DNA of 64,000 nt. It comes from Alphaproteobacteria bacterium. GTDB taxonomy: Bacteria > Pseudomonadota > Alphaproteobacteria > UBA2966. Positions 33,927-42,186 of the stretch are shown here, piece by piece. The notes beneath the pieces were generated by a model. It was not told the origin of the DNA, searched no databases, and saw only the letters and a list, made by a program, of their open reading frames with translations. How positions within the stretch are numbered: position 1 is the first letter of the stretch; the number at the start of each line of letters is the position of its first letter. The stretch lies in assembly GCA_018650465.1 (NCBI GenBank), contig JABIFY010000146.1, forward strand, positions 1 to 64,000, read 5' to 3'. The translations under genes were made by a program, and so were the position numbers.

Positions 33927-34828
33927 CAGTTTTCCCTCAAGGTGCGGCCGGTAATACGCAAAAACACGTCTTCAAGATTAGCCTGGCGTTGCATATAAAT
34001 GGCATTGCTGGGCAGATCGGCGATCAGTTCATCTGTTTGATGGACAAAATAGAGAACGGTCTCGCCTATATCTTCCTGGTCCCATCTTTCAGGCGGTGAT
34101 TTCGCAAGGTGCGGTTTACGAACCTCGATGACGTGGCTTTTGACATGCCGGGCAATCAGCTCCTGCGGCGTGCCTTCATCCAATATCGTGCCTTCATCAA
34201 TGACCACGATGTTGTCGCAAAGCTGTTGCGCTTCGTCCATATAGTGCGTTGTCAACAACAAGGCCCGGCCCTGTCGTTTCAGATCAAGCAATTGTTTCCA
34301 GATCAACACCCTGGCTTGTGGATCAAGTCCCGTTGTCGGTTCATCCAGGATGATCAATTCAGGATCATTGATCAGTGCCCTTGCGATAATAAGGCGTCTT
34401 TTCATGCCGCCAGATAATGTGTTGACGGGGGCATCAGATTTTTCTGTCAGCTGCATGAAGTCCAGCAATCTGGGTACACGTTCCCGGATGGTCGGGAGGG
34501 CCAAGGCAAAATAACGGCCGTAAAGTTCCAGATTTTCCACAACCGAGATATCAGGATCAAGATTGGATTCCTGAGGCACCAGTCCGATACGTGCCTTGTT
34601 GTCGCGGCTTAATGCCTGAATCGGGGCCCCGAAAACATCCAGGGTGCCGTCGGTCAGGGTCGACAGTCCCATGATCATGCGCATGGTCGTTGATTTGCCC
34701 GCCCCGTTGGGACCCAGCAAACCGGTGCAACGGGCGGGCGGGACCTCAAAATCAATACCCTTGACGACCTCAAGATCGCCATAGCGTTTGATTAGTCCTT
34801 TGGCGCTGACGATGGGAGCAGACGGCAT
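33926..34828 (-). CDS. ABC transporter ATP-binding protein (NodI-like)
   Basis: A 300-residue ATPase. Walker A GPNGAGKSTT, Q-loop VPQESNLDPDISVVENL, signature LSGGMKRRLIIARALI, Walker B LIILDEPTTGLDPQAR, and H-loop LLLTTHYMDEAQQLCD are all intact. A C-terminal extension (about residues 225-300, VIEVRKPHLA to ANLEDVFLRITGRTLREN) is typical of NodI/DrrA-type exporters. It precedes and overlaps its permease. Promoter probably lies in the 200-base gap before the divergent nitronate monooxygenase. Confidence 0.93.
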   Translation of the reverse strand: MPSAPIVSAKGLIKRYGDLEVVKGIDFEVPPARCTGLLGPNGAGKSTTMRMIMGLSTLTDGTLDVFGAPIQALSRDNKARIGLVPQESNLDPDISVVENLELYGRYFALALPTIRERVPRLLDFMQLTEKSDAPVNTLSGGMKRRLIIARALINDPELIILDEPTTGLDPQARVLIWKQLLDLKRQGRALLLTTHYMDEAQQLCDNIVVIDEGTILDEGTPQELIARHVKSHVIEVRKPHLAKSPPERWDQEDIGETVLYFVHQTDELIADLPSNAIYMQRQANLEDVFLRITGRTLREN

Positions 34829-35029
34829 GAATGTTCTCGAATTCTGGAAAGGCAGGGGCGGCGGCTTCCGGGGATGAGGCGTAAGCCCAATGTGGCACTG
34901 GTTGAAGCGCTGATCAACAATTGCGCATCATGTACTGTAAAAACAGAACTTAAAACGCTCTGACCTTTTCATTGATAGCATGAATTGGTTACGATTACGG
35001 GGTCTGTAAATCTCGTTGAAGGTCTTTCC

Positions 35030-35947
35030 ATGTCTTTGCCTGCGTCTATCCGTGAACGACTAAAAATCCCCGTCATCGCCGCACCCATGTTTCTGGTTTC
35101 CGGGCCAGAGCTTGTGATCGCGGCTTGCCAGTCGGGCATCATCGGCTCCTTTCCCGCCATGAATTGCCGGAGCAGTGAAGATTTCGCCGGCTGGATGACA
35201 CAGATCGATGCCGCCACCGGGCCCCATACGGCACCTTATGCCGTGAACATGGGCCTCGCCCGTATGCGCGGTGAGCGATTGATTGCCGACATGGATATCT
35301 GTCGAAAATTCAAACCAGAATTTGTGATTACAGCCGTCGGCAATCCGGCCCCTGTTGTTGATGACATTCACGAATGGGGCGGGCTTATCCTGCATGATGT
35401 GACAACTATCAAACATGCACAAAAAGCCATAGAAGCAGGCGTCGATGGCCTGGTCCTGGTCTGCGCCGGGGCGGGTGGACACGGTGGCCCTGTCAGCCCT
35501 CTGGCCCTGGTCGAACAGGTGCGCTCCTTTTTCGATGGTATCATCGTTGTCGCGGGCGGTATCTCAACCGGGCGGGCCGTTCGCGCTGTCGAGGTGTTGG
35601 GCGGCGACCTGGCTTACCTCGGCACACGCTTTATCGCGACAACCGAATCCATGGCGGAGGACGCCTACAAAAACATGTTGTTAACAGAGCAAACCAAAGA
35701 CATTGTCTATACCAATGCAGTCAGTGGTGTGCCCGCCAACTTCATGCGTTCCTCCTTAACCGCCGTTGGCCTGGATGCGGATAATTTGCCCGCACCTGAT
35801 GGACCGTTTCAGCCCAATCTTCCCGAACATCTGACGGCCTGGAAGTCGATTTGGAGTGCCGGGCAGGGCGTGGGCTTGATTGACGATATTCCTGACACGG
35901 CAGATCTGGTCGCCCGCCTGACGCGCGAGTACGAAGAAGTTCGTTGA
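35030..35947 (+). CDS. nitronate monooxygenase family protein
   Basis: A 305-residue FMN-dependent TIM-barrel enzyme of the nitronate monooxygenase/2-nitropropane dioxygenase family. Seen are IPVIAAPMFLVSGPELVIAACQSGIIGSFPAMNCRS (FMN loop), DGLVLVCAGAGGHGG with the catalytic-type His, IIVVAGGISTGRAVRAVEVLGGDLAYLGTRFIATTES, and the C-terminal WSAGQGVGLIDDIP. Such enzymes oxidise nitronates such as propionate-3-nitronate. Start at 35030 with GAAGG about 7 bases before; the open frame runs 15 codons upstream. Confidence 0.9.
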   Translation: MSLPASIRERLKIPVIAAPMFLVSGPELVIAACQSGIIGSFPAMNCRSSEDFAGWMTQIDAATGPHTAPYAVNMGLARMRGERLIADMDICRKFKPEFVITAVGNPAPVVDDIHEWGGLILHDVTTIKHAQKAIEAGVDGLVLVCAGAGGHGGPVSPLALVEQVRSFFDGIIVVAGGISTGRAVRAVEVLGGDLAYLGTRFIATTESMAEDAYKNMLLTEQTKDIVYTNAVSGVPANFMRSSLTAVGLDADNLPAPDGPFQPNLPEHLTAWKSIWSAGQGVGLIDDIPDTADLVARLTREYEEVR

Positions 35948-36023
35948 TCTCGCCCACAATGTTGCCACAAACCTGTTCTTTCCTGCCCCCATTGCTGTTG
36001 AGCAAGTCTACGAAAGAAAACAA

Positions 36024-36758
36024 ATGATAAACCGGAAAATTTTCTCAGCCTTGATTTGCCTGGGTTTATTCGTCACGCCGACAACACGGGCGGTCCTCGC
36101 CGACGAAGCGGCAGCACCATACATTGAAGTCTCGGGCACCGGCACGGCCAGTGGGCAGCCGGACACGGCGATGATTTTGCTCACCGTTCTCAGGATTGGC
36201 AAGACAGCTCGCGAGGCGCTGGATGCCAATAACGACGCCATGGGCAGGGTATTGTCTGGTCTGACGTCCGAAGGTATTGCGAATGCCGATTTGCAAACAT
36301 CCGGGTTTTCCATGCAGCCACGTTATGTCTATCCAAAATCCGGCAAGAATGGCCAGCGACCAGCGCCTGAATTGACGGGCTATGCCGTCTCAAATCAACT
36401 CAGTATCCGGGTGAGGGACCTAGGCCAGGTAGGTGTTCTTTTGGACAAGGCCGTCAGCATGGGTATCAATCAGATTGGCAACATTCGCTTTTCTGTCAAT
36501 GATGCCAGCGCCCTGCGTGAGCAAGCCCGGATCAAGGCCATGCAAAACGCTTTGATGAAGGCGACGACCCTGACGAATGCCGGGGATGTACCCTTGGGTA
36601 AAATCCTCTCCATCCAGGAACTTCAATCAGCTTCGCGCCCCCGACCAATGATCCAGGCACAACGTGCCATGGCGGAAAGCGCGTCCCGGGTACCTGTTGC
36701 AACCGGGGAAATCAGTTTTGCTGTGACAGTTAATGTGCGTTGGGCCTTGAAGCCTTGA
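36024..36758 (+). CDS. SIMPL domain (DUF541) periplasmic protein
   Basis: A 244-residue exported protein: signal peptide (KIFSALICLGLFVTPTTRAVLADEA), then the DUF541 pattern IEVSGTGTASGQPDTAMILLTVLRIGKTAREALDANNDAMGRVLSGL, GIANADLQTSGFSMQPRY, and GYAVSNQLSIRVRDLGQVGVLLDKAVSMGINQIGNIRFSV. DUF541 proteins include periplasmic/outer-membrane stress proteins such as YggE/BP26. Function not defined. A single gene after the nitronate monooxygenase. Confidence 0.9.
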   Translation: MINRKIFSALICLGLFVTPTTRAVLADEAAAPYIEVSGTGTASGQPDTAMILLTVLRIGKTAREALDANNDAMGRVLSGLTSEGIANADLQTSGFSMQPRYVYPKSGKNGQRPAPELTGYAVSNQLSIRVRDLGQVGVLLDKAVSMGINQIGNIRFSVNDASALREQARIKAMQNALMKATTLTNAGDVPLGKILSIQELQSASRPRPMIQAQRAMAESASRVPVATGEISFAVTVNVRWALKP

Positions 36759-36920
36759 AATTCCTGGAACTTGGGAGCCGATTTCAGGGCCAGACTTTAG
36801 TTTCACATTAGAATTATATTAATAACGTGAGGGTTGATTAAATTTGCAGATGTCGTTTACACACAAAAATAGTGTGATATCGTTGTCTCAGGATTGTTTA
36901 ACCAGGCAGGGCCACTGACG

Positions 36921-37190
36921 ATGAAGACTATTAAACTCCTTGTTTTGTTGGCGGGATTGATGCCGATCCTGTCAGTTGTGGGTAATCAATCTGCTTTGGC
37001 CATGCCAAAACCTGGCCATGAAGCAGAGAGCAGTCTGCAAGGAACCAGGGCGCAATCGCCGGCGATGATTATTGTCGCCGAGACGAAGCCGAAAGAAGGC
37101 ACCAAGGACAAGCCGAAAGAGGGCACAAAGGAAAAGCCGAAGGAAAATGAGGAGGAGGAAGAAGAGGAACTGGGTGAGGACGATTGTTAA
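36921..37190 (+). CDS. small secreted charged-repeat protein
   Basis: An 89-residue protein with a clear signal peptide (MKTIKLLVLLAGLMPILSVVG, cleavage likely after ALA) and a low-complexity mature part. Three imperfect KPKEGTK-type units are followed by a run of glutamates (ENEEEEEEELGEDDC) ending in a lone cysteine. The alternating basic/acidic tract may bind cations or a charged polymer; no family is recognised. The ATG at 36921 is preferred to the upstream in-frame start at 36894, which would add nine residues before the signal. It lies 96 bases before a periplasmic rhodanese gene, same direction. Confidence 0.6.
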   Translation: MKTIKLLVLLAGLMPILSVVGNQSALAMPKPGHEAESSLQGTRAQSPAMIIVAETKPKEGTKDKPKEGTKEKPKENEEEEEEELGEDDC

Positions 37191-37286
37191 TTTCGGCCGT
37201 GTCGTCGTTTCATTTTCGCCCGTTCCAAAAACTGCCCGGCAATCGCCAGGCAGAATTAGGGAAATCAAAAACGGAGAGGCAATATA

Positions 37287-37880
37287 ATGAGAATATTATT
37301 CGCACTGGGACTGGCTTTTTGTCTGGGATCAATTTCCGCGGCAACTGCTGAAGTTCGTATCACTAAAGAGATTTCATCCATTTCAGTTGCCACAGAAGAT
37401 GGCAAAGTTGAAATTAAACGCAATCAAGATACCAATAACGTTATCAATCAATCTTTCTCGAAGACATCGCGCAAGTGCCCGCCGTTTTGCATTCAGCCTC
37501 ATCAGGTTGCGCCCGGCGTCCAGACCGTTGGCGAACTGGAGGTCATTAATTTCCTCAAGGCAAAGCAGGGTATCCTGATTGATGCCAGAACCGTTGAATG
37601 GCATGTACGGGGCACGATCCCCAGTTCCAAAAACATTCCTTTCACCGAAATCGCAGGTCGTCTTGATGAACTGGGTTGTGCTAAATCCGGTGACAAATGG
37701 GATTGTGGCAATGCCAAAAGCGTTATGCTGTATTGCAATGGTTTGTGGTGTGGTCAATCCCCGACAGCCATTCGCGCCATGCTGCGTGAAGGCTATCCGG
37801 CATCTAAAATCTATTATTACCGCAACGGTATGAACGGCTGGGAATCAGTTGGTCTTACTGTTGTTGAAGGATCAATCTGA
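37287..37880 (+). CDS. periplasmic rhodanese-like protein
   Basis: A 197-residue exported single-domain rhodanese. Signal peptide MRILFALGLAFCLGSISAATAE; a linker with a Cys pair (CPPFC); then the rhodanese fold: GILIDARTVEWHVRGTIPSSKNIPFTEI, the active-site loop LYCNGLWCGQS with catalytic Cys, and IYYYRNGMNGWESVGLTV. It may carry persulfide sulfur or act as a substrate-binding module in the periplasm. The preceding small secreted protein gene may be co-transcribed. A strong hairpin follows. Confidence 0.88.
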   Translation: MRILFALGLAFCLGSISAATAEVRITKEISSISVATEDGKVEIKRNQDTNNVINQSFSKTSRKCPPFCIQPHQVAPGVQTVGELEVINFLKAKQGILIDARTVEWHVRGTIPSSKNIPFTEIAGRLDELGCAKSGDKWDCGNAKSVMLYCNGLWCGQSPTAIRAMLREGYPASKIYYYRNGMNGWESVGLTVVEGSI

Positions 37881-37911
37881 CCGTCGATTGACTACGAACT
37901 TTCAATGATGA

Positions 37912-37946
37912 TTGGGGCGTTTCCGTTTAAACCGGAAGCGCCCCAA
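37912..37946 (+). terminator. hairpin after rhodanese gene
   Basis: TTGGGGCGTTTCCG, a 7-base loop and CGGAAGCGCCCCAA: a 14-bp stem with one T-G pair, 32 bases after the rhodanese stop. No U-run follows. The rest of the 310-base gap up to the channel gene (37947-38193) shows nothing I can name. Confidence 0.7.
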
Positions 37947-38193
37947 CTCATTGAAAATACTCAGATTGTATTGACCTGACTTACAAGTTGGCGGCCAACC
38001 GATCGGTCAATCATTCGACCTGGTTCGTTAATTACGTCGCTGGCTAATCGCGTCCCCCTACACGTCTGTTCGCTCGATTTTGATCACAAAATATTCTTGA
38101 ACAACAAGTTGAAGAGTAGGGTTGTTTCTTTCTATGATAGCGCGAAAGCAATATCTGGGGGGAGTGGCTTGTCTTTGGTAAACTTGATGCGTG

Positions 38194-39747
38194 ATGTTTG
38201 ATATTCTTTTGAATCAATTGGAAGGCCTGATGTCCACGTTCACGAATGAACGCGGCTTTTTCGGCATATTTGGGATTCTGTTATTCGCAGTCGTAATGAT
38301 CGCTGAATTGCAAATGCCGACAGTTTTCAGAAAATCTCGTCGAACATGGTTGGTACTGGCAATTGCCGAACCCCTGCTGGTTCTTGCCCTGGGTTCTCTG
38401 ATCGTGACCATCTTTTCTGCCCTGAATTATTCTGTCGGGCATGAGGTAACAGGACCCGTCTACAGCGTACCATTGATTTTGATCGCGGCGCATTTGCTTA
38501 ATCGCGGCTTGCTGTTGTTTGTCTGGCAAGGCGTGCTGGCCAGCAAAACCAGGGTTGTGCCACGGATTATCTGGAATGTTCTCAACGTTCTTGTCTATTT
38601 GGCAGCGACCTACGCCATTCTCTCATTCATCTTTGACCAGCCAATGACGGGCTTGTTGGTATCTTCGGGCGTTGTCGTCGGTATCCTCGGTCTCTCCTTG
38701 CAACCTATTCTGGGGGATGTCATTGCCGGAATTGGCCTGACCATCGAGCAGCCCTTTGTCACAGGTGACTGGGTTGAACTTGAAGGCGGGGAAATGGGTG
38801 AAATTATCAATATGGACTGGCGGGCAACTGAAATCCGAACCTGGCATAATACCGTGCATATTGTCCCCAACGGCAAGCTGGCTGGCGCCGCAATTCATAA
38901 CTACGACAGAGCTGATGGTGCCTATGGTTTTTGGTTTTATTTAACCGTTTCTCGTTCAGTTTCACCGGAACTGGTGCGCCGGCTAATATTGGAAGCGTCC
39001 CTGAAATCAAGTTTGGTGCTTGATGAACCATCCCCGGCGATCAAGGTGTGGGATACGGAAGACCATCCGATCAAGTACATGGTCTTTGTTCACTGCGGCA
39101 ATTATCGAGAGTATTTTTCCGCCAAGGACGAAATATTACGACATTGCTGGGCCTTGTTTACAAAAGCCGGATTCAATTTTGCGGCCAGTCCGCAAGACAT
39201 TGAATTCCGCCCCGGCGAGCCACACGAAGCCACTGAAATTGAGGTCGCCGTGCTGTTGCGTCAAATTCCATTGTTGGCGCCCCTTGATGAAACTGAACGC
39301 ATTCAGCTGGCCCATGACGGGGTTATGCACTCCTGGAGTCCTGGCAGCGCAATTATTTCGGAAAACACAGCCGGCGATTCTATGTATATCATCCTGACCG
39401 GGATGGTTCAGATTCAGCGACTTCTTGAAGATGGCAAGATTTTGAACCTCGCCAGATTGGGAACCTATGACTACTTTGGCGAGATGTCATTGTTGACCGG
39501 CGAGAACCGCTCAGCCAGTGTCATCGCCCACACAGAATGTCAGGTGCTTGAAATCGCCAAGAGTTCGATTGAGCCTCTTTTTCATACCCGTCCGGAATTG
39601 GTGGAAGAGATTGCCAAACTGATGGCCGAGCGCAAACTGAAATCGGAATTGCTGACAAGTGAATCCAAAAAGATTTCGGTGGCTGACAGGTTAAAGAATT
39701 ATTCAGAGGCTTTTGCTACTTCTATTCGGTCCTTTTTTGGCAAATGA
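38194..39747 (+). CDS. MscS-type channel with cyclic-nucleotide domain
   Basis: A 517-residue inner-membrane channel. About five hydrophobic helices occupy residues 1-175. The MscS pore-lining and beta domain follow (MTGLLVSSGVVVGILGLSLQPILGDVIAGIGLTIEQPFVTGDWVELEGGEMGEI, TWHNTVHIVPNGKLAGAAIHNY). From about residue 345 a cyclic-nucleotide-binding domain is seen (LLAPLDETERIQLA, GDSMYIILTGMVQI, YFGEMSLLTGENRSASVIA), where the phosphate-binding Arg/Glu cassette is retained (GEMSLLTGENRSAS). Gating by a cyclic nucleotide as in MscS-like CNG channels is inferred. Starts GTG 38191/ATG 38194. Confidence 0.9.
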   Translation: MFDILLNQLEGLMSTFTNERGFFGIFGILLFAVVMIAELQMPTVFRKSRRTWLVLAIAEPLLVLALGSLIVTIFSALNYSVGHEVTGPVYSVPLILIAAHLLNRGLLLFVWQGVLASKTRVVPRIIWNVLNVLVYLAATYAILSFIFDQPMTGLLVSSGVVVGILGLSLQPILGDVIAGIGLTIEQPFVTGDWVELEGGEMGEIINMDWRATEIRTWHNTVHIVPNGKLAGAAIHNYDRADGAYGFWFYLTVSRSVSPELVRRLILEASLKSSLVLDEPSPAIKVWDTEDHPIKYMVFVHCGNYREYFSAKDEILRHCWALFTKAGFNFAASPQDIEFRPGEPHEATEIEVAVLLRQIPLLAPLDETERIQLAHDGVMHSWSPGSAIISENTAGDSMYIILTGMVQIQRLLEDGKILNLARLGTYDYFGEMSLLTGENRSASVIAHTECQVLEIAKSSIEPLFHTRPELVEEIAKLMAERKLKSELLTSESKKISVADRLKNYSEAFATSIRSFFGK

Positions 39748-39864
39748 TTATCCTTTAGTCACAGATATTTTGATTTTGTCCAAACATCTGACGCCAGAAC
39801 CGGCTGCAATTGCGGGCTTTCCTTTGTATACTTGTGCCCTGACGAAACAGGATTGTTGTCTTTA

Positions 39865-41082
39865 ATGAAAACGCCTTTGGCTTTGTTGATAACCGGACTG
39901 GTGATTGCCGGGTGTAAACTTGTTGAACCGCCACCGCCGCCACCACCACCGCCGGCGAATGGAATCGGGTTTTTTGTCAATTGCGATGTGCGCCCTGGCA
40001 CACTTGAATTGAGTGGTGAAGGTGAAAAAAGCCAATATACATTTTCCCTGAAAGACAAGGATATTGGCGGCTGCAGTACGGATAAACTGGCCAGCAAGAG
40101 AGCCCCTTATTGGGAGCGGGCGGAACTTAGCCAGCAAGGATATCTGGATTTAGCTGAACCGCAGATCCTGAAGTTCGATGCCCGGTTCCGCGATGGCTTT
40201 AGCGGCAAGCAGGAAAATTTTCTGCAAATCCAGAATTTCAATCTGACGTGTCCTGACACCCCCAGCCTGATGCTGAAGTGGCACAAAGGTGAATTGGAGC
40301 TTTCCCTGTTGCAGGCGTCAGGTGTTTTGAAGCCCAAGCGCTACCCGGACCTGAAGGTTGAGAAGTTTCGCAGCTGGAAAAATTGGCAAATTCGTTTTGC
40401 CCGTACATCGAGATCGACTTTGGCGATTGATGTGGTGTCGGATGGGAGAAGAATCGGGCGCGGCCATTTAGCTCACCTGCCGGACTGTGGCACGCAATAT
40501 GTGAAGTTTGGCATATCACGACCGGGAAACAATTGGGATCAAAATCAAACGTCGATCGCCCAGTTCCGGAATTTCTCTCTCAAGCCTCTGCACCCGCCAA
40601 AGCCCCTGATCATGCCAAAAAAAGTCATGGCGAAGGGCCCCCCCTTGCGAAACCCGCCCAAGGAAAAGTCCGAGTCTGAAAAACTTCAACCCCAAGACCC
40701 TCCCATGATGGTGAAGAAGCCTGCACGGCGCGTGAAGCTTCAGCCAAAGGATCCGCCTCGCAAGGTGGGCCTGCCTGAAAACAAAATCATGACGGCCCGG
40801 AAATCTTCCAAATCACTGAAGCTTGAGCCAAAGAATACACTTCGCAAGGATTCTTTGGCAAAAAATCAACTCATAATTGTACGTAAGTCCGCAAAACCAT
40901 TGAAGCTTGAGCCTGAGGGGGTGCCGGCAAAGGCCACAACCCCAAAGGCTAAAGCCATAAAACTGTCAAAGCCTGCGGTCGAGGTGAAGCCCGTGAAGCT
41001 GATGATTACGCACAAGTCTTCAAAGCCTATCTTGCCGGTGAAACTGATGATCACCCACAAAGCATCGACGCCACTGAATTAG
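39865..41082 (+). CDS. lipoprotein with polysaccharide-lyase-like domain
   Basis: A 405-residue lipoprotein. The signal ends in lipobox VIAGC, followed by nine consecutive prolines. Residues about 35-240 resemble the concanavalin-fold polysaccharide lyase (heparin/alginate lyase) type: YWERAELSQQGYLDL, ILKFDARFRDGF, FLQIQNF, PSLMLKWHKGELELSLLQASG and YVKFGISRPGNN are in the order expected. The C-terminal 170 residues are low complexity, basic and repetitive (KPLKLEPE, KLQPKDPPRK, VKLMITHKSSKP twice). Catalytic residues cannot be confirmed, so it may bind rather than cleave polymer. Start at 39865 by the signal peptide. Confidence 0.65.
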   Translation: MKTPLALLITGLVIAGCKLVEPPPPPPPPPANGIGFFVNCDVRPGTLELSGEGEKSQYTFSLKDKDIGGCSTDKLASKRAPYWERAELSQQGYLDLAEPQILKFDARFRDGFSGKQENFLQIQNFNLTCPDTPSLMLKWHKGELELSLLQASGVLKPKRYPDLKVEKFRSWKNWQIRFARTSRSTLAIDVVSDGRRIGRGHLAHLPDCGTQYVKFGISRPGNNWDQNQTSIAQFRNFSLKPLHPPKPLIMPKKVMAKGPPLRNPPKEKSESEKLQPQDPPMMVKKPARRVKLQPKDPPRKVGLPENKIMTARKSSKSLKLEPKNTLRKDSLAKNQLIIVRKSAKPLKLEPEGVPAKATTPKAKAIKLSKPAVEVKPVKLMITHKSSKPILPVKLMITHKASTPLN

Positions 41083-41150
41083 CTGTGTGCCACGGGCTTA
41101 TTTTCCTCTGACATCTTGATTTTCTGATCGAAAACCCTGAAGCCATAGGG

Positions 41151-42056
41151 ATGGATCATCGGTCAGAGAATATTCGCGGCGCCTTGCTGATGGCAGCCAG
41201 CATGGCAGGCTTCGTTTTCAACGACGCCACAGTCAAGTTGACGGCGGCTAATCTCAGTATTTATCAGGTGATGTTGCTGCGCGGTATTTTTGCCACTCTG
41301 TTTATTTGCCTTTTGGCGTGGCACCAGAAAGCGCTGTTTGTTCGCCTGCCGGGATCAGACTGGAAAGCCATGGTTCTTCGGACTGTTGGCGAAGTCGGCG
41401 GCACAGTGTGTTTCCTTACAGCCTTGTTCAACATGCCCATCGCCAACGCGACAGCGATCCTGCAGGCCTTGCCGCTGGTTATTACCGTCGGTGCGGCGCT
41501 ATTTCTCAAAAAGGCCGTTGGCTGGCGTCGCTACCTTGCCGTCCTGGTCGGCTTTGCCGGGGTCCTGGTTATTGTTCGACCAGGGGCGGAAGGATTTAAC
41601 GCATATGCCTATTGGGCCATTGGCGCGGTTCTGTTTGTCACCTTGCGTGACCTGGTTACCGTAAATCTATCGGCACGTGCACCGTCGCTGTTTATTGCCT
41701 TGCTTGCGGCTATATCGATTACGATTGTCGGTGGGTTGATGTCACTGACTGAGCCCTGGAAACCCGTCAGTACCACCGAACTTTCATTGCTGGCCGGTGC
41801 AGCCCTGTTTTTGATCGGCGGCTATCTCTTTGGCATCATGGCCATGCGGGTCGGCGAGATCGCCTTCGTCTCACCTTTTCGCTATACAGTTTTGCTCTGG
41901 TCGATCGTGCTGGGCATTGTGATTTTTGATGAAATACCTGACGGCTGGACCCTGACAGGCAGTGCTATTGTCATTGCCATGGGGGTTTACACTTTTCATC
42001 GTGAACGTCTGAACAGAAAGAACAGCCTTCGTCAGACTGAGGACAATTCCAATTGA
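41151..42056 (+). CDS. EamA/DMT family transporter
   Basis: A 301-residue membrane protein with ten hydrophobic segments in two EamA repeats: IRGALLMAASMAGFVFNDATVKL starts the first half, ATAILQALPLVITVGAALFLKKAVGWRRYLAVLVGFAGVLVIVRPG its end. FIALLAAISITIVGGLMSL and IAFVSPFRYTVLLWSIVLGIVIFDEIPDGWTLTGSAIVIAMGVY belong to the second. Members export or import amino acids, nucleotides or other metabolites. It is monocistronic. Confidence 0.9.
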   Translation: MDHRSENIRGALLMAASMAGFVFNDATVKLTAANLSIYQVMLLRGIFATLFICLLAWHQKALFVRLPGSDWKAMVLRTVGEVGGTVCFLTALFNMPIANATAILQALPLVITVGAALFLKKAVGWRRYLAVLVGFAGVLVIVRPGAEGFNAYAYWAIGAVLFVTLRDLVTVNLSARAPSLFIALLAAISITIVGGLMSLTEPWKPVSTTELSLLAGAALFLIGGYLFGIMAMRVGEIAFVSPFRYTVLLWSIVLGIVIFDEIPDGWTLTGSAIVIAMGVYTFHRERLNRKNSLRQTEDNSN

Positions 42057-42186
42057 TTCCTTCGCAAATGGCTGGATGACTAAAAAAAATTAACCCTACA
42101 AATAAAATTATATTAGTAATGTCTAATTTAATGATGTAAGGTCCGCGCAAATGACATCAAAATATAGATAATCAGGCACAGGCGAG

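Noticed and set aside
39824-39832. TTGTATACT half of the GntR operator before the lyase-like lipoprotein gene
   Set aside because: Only one arm is present; the following bases (TGTGCCC) do not form the second arm, and the gene has no link to the pathway.
40600-41080. Repetitive Lys-rich coding stretch considered as a DNA repeat array
   Set aside because: The repetition is at protein level with divergent codons and irregular spacing; not a CRISPR or tandem DNA array.
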